NCBI GenBank assembly: GCA_903915555.1
Contig: CAIWTL010000379.1
Coordinates: 1 to 33,714 of the forward strand
Source of the DNA: an uncultured Micrococcales bacterium
Lineage (GTDB): Bacteria; Actinomycetota; Actinomycetes; S36-B12; GCA-2699445
Direction: 5' to 3'
Length of the DNA: 33,714 nucleotides
Shown: positions 1 to 7,117 of the stretch, in pieces
Position numbering within the stretch: the stretch's first letter is position 1
Layout: each line of letters starts with the position of its first letter
Notes under the pieces: generated by a model
Databases searched by the model: none
What the model was told of the DNA's origin: nothing
Seen by the model: the letters and a program-made list of their open reading frames with translations, nothing else
Position numbers and translations under genes: made by a program

Positions 1-477
1 CCCAAGGAGAAGGGCCGGAAGGTCATCGCGGCCAACCGGAAAGCACGCCACGACTACAGCATCGAGGCCACCTACGAGGCAGGTCTCGTGCTGACGGGGA
101 CCGAGGTGAAGTCCCTGCGCGCCGGCAAGGCGAGCATCGTCGACGGTTTCGCGTCCATCAAGGACGGTGAGGTCTGGCTGTACGGGGTGCACATCCCCGA
201 GTACGAGCACGGCACCTGGACCAACCACGAGCCGCGTCGAGCCCGCAAACTCCTCCTCCACCGCCAGGAGATCGTCAAACTGATCGGCAAGACGAAGGAG
301 ACGGGCGTCACCCTCATCCCCCTGGCCCTGTATTTCAACGACGGGTACGCCAAGGTCGAGATCGCTCTGGCGCGCGGGCGACGGGCGGCCGACAAGCGAC
401 AGGCGATCGCCGAGCGGGAGGCCAAGCGGGAAGCCGACCGGGCCATCGGCCGTCGGGCCAAGGGGATGGACGACTGA
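1..477 (+). CDS. smpB: SsrA-binding protein SmpB (5' end cut by window)
   Basis: SmpB binds the tRNA-like end of tmRNA and delivers it to stalled ribosomes for trans-translation. The frame is open from base 1 and stops with TGA at 475-477, giving 158 visible residues that begin PKEKGRKVIAANRKARHDY. Family SmpBs start with a few more residues (MAKEKGRK-like), so only a couple of codons and the start lie outside the window. Diagnostic stretches are NRKARHDY, GLVLTGTEVKSLR, DGFASIKDGEVWL, HEPRRARKLLLH and the basic tail GRRAADKRQAIAEREAKREADRAIGRRAKG, whose C-terminal helix mimics the codon-anticodon part of a tRNA. Its partner ssrA lies about 5.6 kb downstream on the same strand, with four other genes in between. 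Confidence 0.97.
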   Translation, partial: PKEKGRKVIAANRKARHDYSIEATYEAGLVLTGTEVKSLRAGKASIVDGFASIKDGEVWLYGVHIPEYEHGTWTNHEPRRARKLLLHRQEIVKLIGKTKETGVTLIPLALYFNDGYAKVEIALARGRRAADKRQAIAEREAKREADRAIGRRAKGMDD

Positions 478-520
478 CGACCCGGTGTTGCCCGGCCGGT
501 GACGGTGGGAGGATGTCGAC

Positions 521-1924
521 GTGAGCGACGCCTTCATCGACGGATTCTGGCCCTATCGCAAGGATGCGCCCAACTACCGCGCCATCCCCGACGCCCCGGC
601 CGACCGTGACGAGGTCCTGCAGTTCGTCCGCCGGATGGCCGAGGCCGAGGACCGCATGGGGGACGAGGGGCGGGTGTCGGGGAGCCTGTACAGCGGCGAC
701 CACGGGCACTATCACTTCCTCGGCGAGGTCTTCAGCGAGTTCAGCCACGCGAACGTCCTGCAGCGTGACATGTACCCCAGTGCCACGAAGTTCGAGGGTG
801 AGATCGTCGCCATGGCCCTCGACCTGCTCCATGGCGGATCCGCCGGGGGGTCGGCGTGCGGGGTGGTGACCAGCGGTGGTTCCGAGAGCCTCATCACGGC
901 CCTGTTCAGCTACCGGGAACAGGCTCGCGAGGACCGCGGCGTCCGTGCCCCGAACGTGGTGATGCCGACGACTGCCCACGTCGCGCTGGACAAGGGCGCC
1001 CACTGGATGGGGATCGAGGTGAGGCACGCTCCCCTCGGCGACGACTTCCGCGCCGATGTCCCCGCGCTGGCCGATCTCATCGATGACCAGACGATCGCTC
1101 TCGTGGGGTCGGCGGTCAACTACCCGCACGGCCTGATAGATCCCATCCCCGAGATGGCGGACCTCGCCATGCAGAGCGGTGTCGGCATGCATGTCGACGC
1201 CTGCCTGGGCGGGTTCCTGCTCCCGTGGGTCGAGCAGGTCGGCTACGAGGTTCCCCCCTGGGATTTCCGGGTCGATGGGGTGACGTCGATCAGCGCGGAT
1301 ACCCACAAGTACGGCTACGCGCTGAAGGGAACATCCACGCTGCTGTACCGCGACCGGGAGTTGCGCGCGCGGCAGTACTTCACCTACCCCGACTGGCCGG
1401 GGGGGCTCTATCTCTCACCGGGGCTGGCGGGTTCGCGCAGCGGTGGACTCCTCGCGTCCACCTGGGCGGCACTGGTGACCACGGGAGCCGACGCGTACCG
1501 CGAGTCGGCGCGCGCCATGATGCACACCGCCGACATCATCCGGGCGGGTGTCGACGACATCCCCGGCCTCGCGGTGATCGGGGACCCGCTGTGGCTGATC
1601 GCCTTCCGGTCCACCGACCCGGACATCGACATCTACCTCGTCAACGATCACCTGAAGCGGGCCGGATGGCGGCTCAACTCGCTTCAACTGCCCCCGGCTC
1701 TGCACTTCTGTGTGACCCGCCCCAACACTGCACCAGGTGTGGCGGAGGCCTTCGTCGACGCGCTCCGGGACGCCGTCGATCACGCACGGCAGCACGCGGG
1801 AGAGCCCGCCGAGAGCGGCGCCATGTATGGCTTCGGCGGCACCCCCCAGGGCAACCAGACCCTGAATCAGTTGATGTCCGGTGTCCTCGATGCCATGCAC
1901 GAGGTCGCCCCCGAGGGGGTCTGA
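521..1924 (+). CDS. PLP-dependent decarboxylase, sphingosine-1-phosphate lyase-like
   Basis: A fold-type-I PLP enzyme of the group II decarboxylase superfamily, 467 aa, closest by eye to sphingosine-1-phosphate lyases. Visible signatures are MYPSATKFEGEIV, GVVTSGGSESLITAL (phosphate-cup Ser/Gly), the His of PTTAHVALDKGAHWMG, the Asp of HVDACLGGF, and the Schiff-base lysine at about residue 263 in SADTHKYG. S1P lyases cleave phosphorylated long-chain bases into an aldehyde and phosphoethanolamine. Whether this enzyme acts on such a lipid or another phosphorylated amine or amino acid is unknown. No N-terminal membrane segment is visible, as expected for a soluble bacterial form. The GTG start follows GGGAGGA at 507-513. 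The next gene starts one base after its stop, so it heads an operon with the kinase and amidohydrolase genes. Confidence 0.88.
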   Translation: MSDAFIDGFWPYRKDAPNYRAIPDAPADRDEVLQFVRRMAEAEDRMGDEGRVSGSLYSGDHGHYHFLGEVFSEFSHANVLQRDMYPSATKFEGEIVAMALDLLHGGSAGGSACGVVTSGGSESLITALFSYREQAREDRGVRAPNVVMPTTAHVALDKGAHWMGIEVRHAPLGDDFRADVPALADLIDDQTIALVGSAVNYPHGLIDPIPEMADLAMQSGVGMHVDACLGGFLLPWVEQVGYEVPPWDFRVDGVTSISADTHKYGYALKGTSTLLYRDRELRARQYFTYPDWPGGLYLSPGLAGSRSGGLLASTWAALVTTGADAYRESARAMMHTADIIRAGVDDIPGLAVIGDPLWLIAFRSTDPDIDIYLVNDHLKRAGWRLNSLQLPPALHFCVTRPNTAPGVAEAFVDALRDAVDHARQHAGEPAESGAMYGFGGTPQGNQTLNQLMSGVLDAMHEVAPEGV

Positions 1925-1925
1925 C

Positions 1926-3536
1926 GTGCAGCCCTGGATCCTGGCGGTCGACCTCGGGAACGGCGGCCCCAAGGTCGCCGTCGTCGGTTCGGACGGTGAG
2001 ATCCTGGGCACCGGGGCGACTCCGGTGTCCGTCCAGATCGGCCTCGATGGCACCGCGACGCAGGACGCGGAGGAGTGGATGTCGGCCCTCCTCACGGCGG
2101 TCTCCGGTGCATTGCGGACGGCCTCGGCCGATCCCGCCGCGCTCCACGCTGTCGGAATCACGGGCCAGTGGGGCTCCACGGTCCCCGTCGGCGCCGATGG
2201 CAGGCCTGTCGGCCCGGTGCTGCTGTGGGCCGACACGAGGGCTCAGCGGCATGCCCGTGAGGTGATCGGTGGTCCGGTCAACGTCGGCGGTATCGCTCCC
2301 CACAAGGCCCTGCCGTGGGTTCGTCTGACCGGGGGGGCGCCCAGCCCGAGCGGTGCCGACCCCACCGGACACTCGCTGCTGCTGCAGAACGAACTGGTCG
2401 ACATCGGTCGACGCGCCGTGAGTCTGATGGAACCCGTGGACTATCTGGCTTTCCGGTTGACCGGCCGGGCGGTCGCCACTCCGGCGTCGATGATCCTGTC
2501 CTGGTTGACCGACAACCGACCGGGCGCCCCCCTCGGCTACGTGCCATCGCTCGTCGCGCGGGCTCGACGTGACCCGGCCCTGTTGCCGGAACTGGTCCCC
2601 ACCGGCTCCGTGCAGGGGTCGTTGCTCCCCGAGATCGCGGAGGAGTTGGGTCTTCGCGCGGGGGCGCCGGTCATCACCGGGCTACCTGACCTGCACGCCG
2701 CCATCGTGGGAAGCGGCACCGTGCAGCCGTACCAGTCCCATCTGGCGGTGTCGACGACGGCGTGGCTGTCGGCCCGGGTCCCTTTCAAGAAGACCGACGT
2801 GCTGCATTCCATCGCAACACTCCCGGGGCTGGATCCCGTTCTGCCCGTGGTCGGCAACAACATCGAGACCGGGGGCGCTGCCCTCTCGTGGCTGCGGGAG
2901 CAGATCATCGCCCCGCACGACGGGCTGGCCGGCGGTGGCAGCGGGATCGGCGCTGACGGTGCGGCACCGTCCCACGCGCAGCCATCCTTCGATGACCTCA
3001 CCAGACTCGCCGCGACAGCACCCGCCGGGAGTGAGGGTGTGCTGTTCACGCCCTGGCTGGCCGGGGAGCGCAGTCCCGTGGAGAACAAGGACCTGCGCGG
3101 CACCTGGCTCAACATGTCGCTGCGGACGGACCGCGCGATCCTCACCCGATCGGTTCTCGAGGGCGTCGCGCTCAACGTCCGATGGCTCTACGGGTATTAC
3201 AACAGGTTCCTGGGGCAGCGGCCGAAGACCCTGCGGATCCTCGGTGGGGGAGCGCAGTCGGACCTGTGGTGCGGCATCTTCGCCTCGGTGCTGGAGACCC
3301 CGATCGAACGCGTCGCCGACCCCCTCAACGCCCAACTACGGGGTGTCGCGCTGTGGACCAGGGTGTGTCTGGGGGAGATGTCGCTCCACGAGGCGGCGGC
3401 GCGTGTGCCGGTGTCGGGGCGCTTCGACCCGAACCCACCGGATGTGCGTGTCTACCGCGAGGCCTTCGAGGAGTACCGGCGGCTTGCGGGAACCCTGGGC
3501 GGTCTGTACCGGCGGCTGAACTCAGCGGGTGGGTGA
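1926..3536 (+). CDS. FGGY-family carbohydrate kinase (xylulokinase-like)
   Basis: An ATP-dependent sugar or polyol kinase of the ASKHA fold, 536 aa, a little longer than typical xylulokinases (about 480-520 aa). The N-terminal phosphate-1 loop is LAVDLGNGGPKVAVV, followed by GITGQWGSTVPV and the LLWADTRAQ segment. The presumed catalytic Asp is near residue 255 in GLPDLHAAIVGSG. The C-terminal ATP-binding motif is ILGGGAQSDLWCGI. The substrate cannot be read from the sequence. The start is taken at GTG 1926, one base after the stop of the lyase gene and behind GAGGGGG at 1912-1918. An in-frame ATG at 1881 inside the lyase gene is less likely. Its TGA overlaps the next ATG (TGATG), so translation is probably coupled to the amidohydrolase. 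Confidence 0.88.
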   Translation: MQPWILAVDLGNGGPKVAVVGSDGEILGTGATPVSVQIGLDGTATQDAEEWMSALLTAVSGALRTASADPAALHAVGITGQWGSTVPVGADGRPVGPVLLWADTRAQRHAREVIGGPVNVGGIAPHKALPWVRLTGGAPSPSGADPTGHSLLLQNELVDIGRRAVSLMEPVDYLAFRLTGRAVATPASMILSWLTDNRPGAPLGYVPSLVARARRDPALLPELVPTGSVQGSLLPEIAEELGLRAGAPVITGLPDLHAAIVGSGTVQPYQSHLAVSTTAWLSARVPFKKTDVLHSIATLPGLDPVLPVVGNNIETGGAALSWLREQIIAPHDGLAGGGSGIGADGAAPSHAQPSFDDLTRLAATAPAGSEGVLFTPWLAGERSPVENKDLRGTWLNMSLRTDRAILTRSVLEGVALNVRWLYGYYNRFLGQRPKTLRILGGGAQSDLWCGIFASVLETPIERVADPLNAQLRGVALWTRVCLGEMSLHEAAARVPVSGRFDPNPPDVRVYREAFEEYRRLAGTLGGLYRRLNSAGG

Positions 3537-4411
3537 TGGAACCGCTGGCGGTCAGTGTCGCCCGCGAGCTCGGTCTGCCGGCGATCGCCGACATCCATGT
3601 CCACTTCATGCCGGAGCGTGTGATGGCAGCGGTGTGGCGTCACTTCGACGAGGCGGGTCCTCGCCTGGGCCGGGAGTGGCCCGTGCGTTACCGGGGCAGT
3701 GACGAGGAGCGGGTGGCCATCCTGCGGGAACACGGCGTGGGTCTGTTCGCCGGCCTGTCCTACGCCCACAAGCCCGGTATGGCCCGATACCTGACCGAGT
3801 GGTCCGTCGGTTTCGCCGAGCGCACGCCCGGCGCGGTGGCCACGGGCACGTTCTTCCCCGAGCCGGGGGTCCTGGATTACGTCACTGCGGCGGTCGAAGC
3901 CGGTGTGCAGGTCTTCAAGGTGCATGTCCAGGTGGGGGAGTTCGACCCCGCCGACGCTGTGTTGGACGACGTGTGGGGGCTGCTCGAAGCCACGGGGCTG
4001 CCCGTCGTCGTCCATGCCGGCTCCGGTCCCGTGCCCGGCCGGTACACGGGACCTGCACTGTTCGGGAGGGTCATGGAGCGACACCCCGAACTCACGGCGA
4101 TCGTGGCTCACCTGGGAATGCCCGAGGAGCGGGCGTTCCTCGAGATGGTATCGAGGTATCCGCGCCTGGGTCTCGACCTCACGATGGTCGGAACGGACTT
4201 CATGGAACAGATGCATGCCCTGGACGGCTCGCTCCTGCCCCGGATCAGGGAAGCCGGTCTCGACGGCCGCGTCTTCTTCGGAACCGACTTCCCGAACATC
4301 CCCTACCCGTACGACCACCAGGTCGAGGTGATCCTCCGCTGGGACATGGGGGACGACTGGCTGCGACACGTTCTCTGGCTCAACACCGCCCGTCTTATCG
4401 GCGCGGGATAG
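3536..4411 (+). CDS. Amidohydrolase-2 family metal-dependent hydrolase
   Basis: A TIM-barrel metal-dependent hydrolase or decarboxylase of the amidohydrolase-2 (ACMSD/uracil-5-carboxylate decarboxylase-like) group, 291 aa. The metal-binding DIHVHFMPE motif is at about residues 19-26. Later barrel elements are the strand ending VVVHAGSGP (His ligand), TAIVAHLGMPE, and the C-terminal metal Asp of FFGTDFPNIPYPYD near residue 250. The reading frame stays open back to 3182 inside the kinase gene. ATG 3536 is chosen because it overlaps the kinase TGA by one base and puts the HVH motif at the usual N-terminal position. It is the last gene of the lyase-kinase-hydrolase operon. The reaction is unknown: the family covers decarboxylation and hydrolysis of ring or lactone substrates. 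Confidence 0.87.
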   Translation: MEPLAVSVARELGLPAIADIHVHFMPERVMAAVWRHFDEAGPRLGREWPVRYRGSDEERVAILREHGVGLFAGLSYAHKPGMARYLTEWSVGFAERTPGAVATGTFFPEPGVLDYVTAAVEAGVQVFKVHVQVGEFDPADAVLDDVWGLLEATGLPVVVHAGSGPVPGRYTGPALFGRVMERHPELTAIVAHLGMPEERAFLEMVSRYPRLGLDLTMVGTDFMEQMHALDGSLLPRIREAGLDGRVFFGTDFPNIPYPYDHQVEVILRWDMGDDWLRHVLWLNTARLIGAG

Positions 4412-4426
4412 ACGGGGGTCTCTAGG

Positions 4427-4516
4427 GACACCATCGAGGTGCCTGCTGCCCCCGAGCACCCCGACAGCGTGTTCATCGAGGACACGATGGTGGTCCGGGG
4501 TGACAGGGCTAGGTAG
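4427..4516 (+). pseudogene. Relic of a dimethylarginine dimethylaminohydrolase gene
   Basis: A 29-codon open stretch ending in TAG reads RDTIEVPAAPEHPDSVFIED followed by TMVVRGDRAR when started one codon earlier. It strongly resembles the N-terminal conserved block of DDAH/amidinotransferase-fold enzymes, where a VEVPPAD-like strand leads into PDSVFVEDTAVV containing substrate-binding Asp/Glu. Nothing else of the roughly 260-residue protein is present: the catalytic Cys/His region is missing and there is no start codon. It lies in the same frame as the amidohydrolase gene, 15 bases past its stop. It is read as the remains of a deleted gene. The match is from memory of the family and was not searched. 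Confidence 0.6.
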
Positions 4517-4540
4517 GACCGCGTCCGCAGCCCGCCACGA

Positions 4541-5815
4541 TCACCCCGAGTGTGCGGTCGCGGACCCACTCGGGCTGCCGCCCGCTTCGGAGGGGTTGTC
4601 GGCCGCCTGGATGCCGAGTCGCCTCGCCACCGGTACGGCGGTGAGGCCGTAGGTCGTGACGGTAATGGCGATGACGATGAAAGCCGCCGGCAGCAGCTCC
4701 GCCGCGCCGGGGATCCGGAGTGCGACGAGGACCGTGCCGACACTCGATGCCGTCGCGGCCGCCACGATGCCGCGGGGGTCCATCCAGCCGACGAAGACCC
4801 GTTCGTTCCGGGAGAGGACCGAACGACGGGTCGCGACAGCTGCCACGAGGGGGCGCACCAGCACCATGAGGAACAGGGCCACCCCCAGCGTGGGCAGCAG
4901 GAGCGACAGCACGATCGGCGAGGGGACGAGACCGGCGATCGAGACGAACAGGACGCCGATGGCGATGGACACGATGGTGTCGAAGAAGGCCATCCCACCT
5001 TCGAGGGACGTCCCGAAGCGCGCGGCGACACGAGGAGCGGCCATGCCCATCAGAAGAGCGGCGAGGAGTCCGCTGTCGTCGGAGACGGAGTTGGCCAGTC
5101 CTGCCGTGACGATGACCGAGCCCAGCAGCACCTGCGTCCCGAGTGTCTTGTTCCCCTTCGCGAGAAGGCCGCCGACGACGAAGAAGGCGACGCCGATGGC
5201 GGCGGCCACCACGGCCACAAGTAGACCGCCTACGAAGAGTTCCACCGCCTCGACGGGGCCGGTCGACGAACTCGCCTTCACGACCTGGAATGTCACGACC
5301 GCGATCAGGGCTCCCAGGGGGTCGAGGAGCGTTCCCTCCCACTGAAGGATCCCTCGCACCGTCGCGTTCGGGCGGGCGAAGTCGAGGATCGGTGTGACCA
5401 CGGTCGGGCCGGAGACGATCAGGATCGCGCCGAGCATGAAGGCGATGGGCCAGTCCATCCCCAGCAGGACATGCGCCGCGAACGTCGCCCCGAGCCACGT
5501 GAGCGGGGCACCTATGTAGAGGAGGCGCCGGACGATGACCCGCTGGTCCTTGGGCAGCGGGATCGTCGTCAGCCCGAGACCGCCCTGGAACAGGATCACA
5601 GCCACGACGAGTTCCACGATGACGGGGAAGGACGGCCCGAGCAGGGCGTCGGCCCGCCATTGGGGCGCCACCAGCCCCAGCAGGAACCCGGCGGGCAACA
5701 GAAGCACCAGACTCGGGATACGCAACCGCGGAGCGACGAGTTGGCAGGCGGTCGCGATGCCGAAGATGAGGGCGATCGCGAGCATGACGTCCTGCGTGGA
5801 CAGTGTCGGATCCAT
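4541..5815 (-). CDS. Cation:proton antiporter (CPA1/NhaP-like)
   Basis: An integral membrane protein of 424 aa with about 12 hydrophobic segments that fill almost its whole length. Family-typical stretches are ILFQGGLGL early on, ILIVSGPTVVTPIL in the first half, LQWEGTLLDPLGALIAVV (equivalent of the ion-binding ND/D motif, here LLDP) and FVGWMDPRGIVAAATA near the end. Such proteins exchange Na+ or K+ for H+. The ion is not determinable here. There is no C-terminal TrkA-type domain, only a short polar tail. The frame is open to 6019, but ATG 5815 is preferred because GGGAGG stands 10 bases upstream and the first membrane segment follows directly. The gene converges with the amidohydrolase operon and diverges from ssrA. 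Confidence 0.88.
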   Translation of the reverse strand: MDPTLSTQDVMLAIALIFGIATACQLVAPRLRIPSLVLLLPAGFLLGLVAPQWRADALLGPSFPVIVELVVAVILFQGGLGLTTIPLPKDQRVIVRRLLYIGAPLTWLGATFAAHVLLGMDWPIAFMLGAILIVSGPTVVTPILDFARPNATVRGILQWEGTLLDPLGALIAVVTFQVVKASSSTGPVEAVELFVGGLLVAVVAAAIGVAFFVVGGLLAKGNKTLGTQVLLGSVIVTAGLANSVSDDSGLLAALLMGMAAPRVAARFGTSLEGGMAFFDTIVSIAIGVLFVSIAGLVPSPIVLSLLLPTLGVALFLMVLVRPLVAAVATRRSVLSRNERVFVGWMDPRGIVAAATASSVGTVLVALRIPGAAELLPAAFIVIAITVTTYGLTAVPVARRLGIQAADNPSEAGGSPSGSATAHSG

Positions 5816-5956
5816 TCCTGCCCACCCTCCCGTTACCGTCTCAGCCGTTGTCGGGAGCAGCCTGTCAGTCCGCGGGGGCCGAAGCAAAGACCTCCCACCG
5901 GGCAGGGAATGGCGAGAGGTGGTCTCGGCGTTCTTCCCAGTGTCGGGGCGTGGTCC

Positions 5957-5962
5957 TATGCT
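5957..5962 (+). promoter_or_regulatory. Candidate -10 box upstream of ssrA
   Basis: TATGCT sits inside CCTATGCTGGGGGAGTCG (5955-5972), which is almost identical to a block upstream of the DEAD-box helicase gene at 28527-28544. A TTCCCA at 5934-5939 lies 17 bases before it as a weak -35. Transcription would begin near 5969 and yield an ssrA precursor with a leader of about 100 nt. Confidence 0.4.
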
Positions 5963-6061
5963 GGGGGAGTCGACGGCCCGCCCCAGCGGTGGACCATCCG
6001 ATGCTGAACTGAGGCACACGACTCAGCTGAGCAGCAACTGATCACAACTGAACAGTGACTC

Positions 6062-6067
6062 CATAGT
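6062..6067 (+). promoter_or_regulatory. Candidate proximal -10 box of ssrA
   Basis: CATAGT ends 6 bases before 6074, the first base of the folded tmRNA acceptor stem, so a transcript could start exactly at the mature 5' end. The bases upstream repeat AACTGA three times between about 6006 and 6053, with CAACTGA twice around TCA. No convincing -35 box is seen. Confidence 0.35.
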
Positions 6068-6073
6068 CACCGA

Positions 6074-6441
6074 GGGGGTGACAGGTTTCGACAGCGTCTG
6101 TCGAGACGGGAGAAGCGAGCCGAGGATCCGTGGCGATCTCGTAAACCAGCCACGGGAAACCAATAGGTGCCAAACAGAACCGCACCTCTTTCGCTCTCGC
6201 TGCCTGACGGTAGCGACCAGCGGAGCGTCCGGCGGGAATTGTTCCCGCACCGTCGGGCGACGTCAGGGAACTCACCGATGATCCGGGTCACGCGGGTCTG
6301 AGGAACATCTTTTCAGTGACTGTGACCGTGTTCCCCGCCGTGTCGTGAGAAGCGGGGAGGTCGAGAACATGGACGACGACTGCGCTCGGAGAAGTCCCTG
6401 ATCGTCACCGTTGGACCCGGGTTCGATTCCCGGCACCTCCA
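6074..6441 (+). ncRNA. ssrA: Transfer-messenger RNA (tmRNA, SsrA RNA)
   Basis: tmRNA rescues stalled ribosomes: it is charged with alanine, then supplies a short reading frame that tags the nascent protein for proteolysis. The 5' end GGGGGTG (6074-6080) pairs with CACCTCC (6434-6440). The third pair is the G-U wobble that marks alanine acceptance, and A6441 is the discriminator. The CCA end is not encoded, because the next bases are CTT. The T-arm sequence GGTTCGATTCC is at 6419-6429. The tag frame is 6169-6207. Length is about 368 nt, in the usual range. The gene lies on the same strand as smpB, about 5.6 kb from it. Confidence 0.95.
6169..6207 (+). other. tmRNA proteolysis-tag reading frame (AKQNRTSFALAA)
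   Basis: GCC at 6169 is the probable resume codon, and twelve codons lead to TGA at 6205-6207, encoding AKQNRTSFALAA. The terminal ALAA is the degron seen by ClpXP-type proteases in nearly all bacteria, and F/Y-ALAA endings are usual in actinobacteria. Confidence 0.92.
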
Positions 6442-6456
6442 CTTACTTACTTACTT
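6441..6456 (+). repeat. ACTT x4 tandem repeat at the ssrA 3' end
   Basis: Four perfect ACTT copies start at the discriminator base of tmRNA. This is the only AT-rich simple repeat noticed in the window. It sits where integrative elements commonly recombine. Confidence 0.85.
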
Positions 6457-6462
6457 AGTCCA

Positions 6463-6491
6463 CTGAGGCGACAACGTGGTCGTCTGCTCAG
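6463..6491. terminator. Imperfect hairpin between ssrA and yoeB
   Basis: CTGAG (6463-6467) pairs with CTCAG (6487-6491), and inside it CGAC (6469-6472) pairs with GTCG (6479-6482). It lies between two converging genes and could terminate both, but the stem has bulges and there is no clear T-run beyond the TTACTT tract. Confidence 0.3.
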
Positions 6492-6493
6492 GC

Positions 6494-6751
6494 CTAGCCG
6501 TAGTGGTAGCGGCATGCGGCGATTCGAACCTCGTCGCCGGCGACCTTGTACACGAGTCGGTGTTCATCGGTGATGCGTCGTGACCAGTACCCGGCGAAAT
6601 CGTGCTTGAGTGCCTCGGGCTTGCCGATTCCGTCGTTGCCATTGCGCTGGATGTCAGCCAGGAGGGCGTTGATGCGCTTGAGGACCCTGCGGTCTTGGGC
6701 CTGCCACCACAGGTAGTCCTCCCAGGCGTTTTGGTCCCAGACCAGCAGCAC
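6494..6751 (-). CDS. yoeB: YoeB-family mRNA interferase toxin
   Basis: An 85-residue RelE-superfamily ribosome-dependent mRNA endonuclease, the usual YoeB length (84 aa in E. coli). It starts VLLVWDQNAWEDYLWWQAQD, has RRVLKRINALLADI in the first helices, GKPEAL, YWSRRITDEHRLVYKV (catalytic Glu/Arg region) and ends in the hallmark CRYHYG. The frame is open upstream to 6814, but GTG 6751 is chosen: it lies one base after the antitoxin stop and gives the family length. The pair is co-transcribed from the promoter before the antitoxin. The full set of C-terminal residues suggests an active toxin. Confidence 0.93.
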   Translation of the reverse strand: MLLVWDQNAWEDYLWWQAQDRRVLKRINALLADIQRNGNDGIGKPEALKHDFAGYWSRRITDEHRLVYKVAGDEVRIAACRYHYG

Positions 6752-6752
6752 G

Positions 6753-7010
6753 TCAGTCGGTCTCGGCAAGGTCGTGGGCGACGCCCCGGCCGGCTTCCAG
6801 GCGCTCCATGGCATCGAGCAGGCGGCGGGCGTTGGCCGGAGAGCGCATCAGGTAGGCCGTCTCCTTGAGGGACTCGTAGTCCTCGAGGGAGACCACGACC
6901 ACAGGCTCGTGGCCGGCGCGGGTGATGACAACTTCTTCGCGGTCGTTGATGACACCGTCAAGCATCTCTGCATAGCGTGCACGCGACTCCGTGTAGCTCA
7001 TGGTCTTCAT
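6753..7010 (-). CDS. yefM: YefM/Phd-family antitoxin
   Basis: An 85-residue antitoxin that neutralises YoeB and represses the operon. The N-terminal DNA-binding part contains SYTESRARYAEMLDGVINDREEVVITRAGHEPVVVV, the usual YefM pattern, followed by SLEDYESLKETAYLMRSPANARRLLDAMERL and an acidic toxin-binding tail. ATG 7010 is preferred to an upstream start at 7052 because AGGAGGG (7022-7016 on the minus strand) lies 5 bases ahead. The upstream start would put coding sequence over the promoter and operator. An alternative ATG lies three codons further in (MSYTES). Confidence 0.93.
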   Translation of the reverse strand: MKTMSYTESRARYAEMLDGVINDREEVVITRAGHEPVVVVSLEDYESLKETAYLMRSPANARRLLDAMERLEAGRGVAHDLAETD

Positions 7011-7020
7011 GTCAGCCCTC

Positions 7021-7060
7021 CTGTACGTAAAACTGTACGTACTTGCGCTCACGAAGGCAA
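7021..7060 (-). promoter_or_regulatory. yefM-yoeB promoter with two TACGTACAG operator repeats
   Basis: Read on the minus strand, TTGCCT (7060-7055), a 17-base spacer and TACAGT (7037-7032) form a good sigma-70-type promoter. Two exact TACGTACAG copies (7041-7033 and 7029-7021), 12 bases apart, cover the -10 and the start region up to the ribosome-binding site. E. coli YefM operators use a TGTACA core, and the TGTACG here is one base different. Autorepression by YefM or YefM-YoeB is inferred. Confidence 0.6.
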
Positions 7061-7117
7061 TCGCACCCCAAGCCTTGCAGCCATGTCACTGGGGGCCCCG
7101 GCGGGTGCGGGTCTCGG

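Noticed and set aside
335..1306. Long minus-strand open frame opposite the lyase gene
   Set aside because: It is a shadow of a high-GC gene. Its composition is Arg/His/Pro/Gly-rich without any domain, and the plus frame is a clear PLP enzyme.
4439..4460. GGTGC/GCACC hairpin as terminator between the convergent amidohydrolase and antiporter genes
   Set aside because: The stem is only 5 bases with a loop of about 12. It is better explained as part of the DDAH-like coding relic.
6074..6441. Short minus-strand and plus-strand open frames over ssrA
   Set aside because: They are chance frames across a tmRNA gene whose acceptor stem, T-arm and tag frame are clear.
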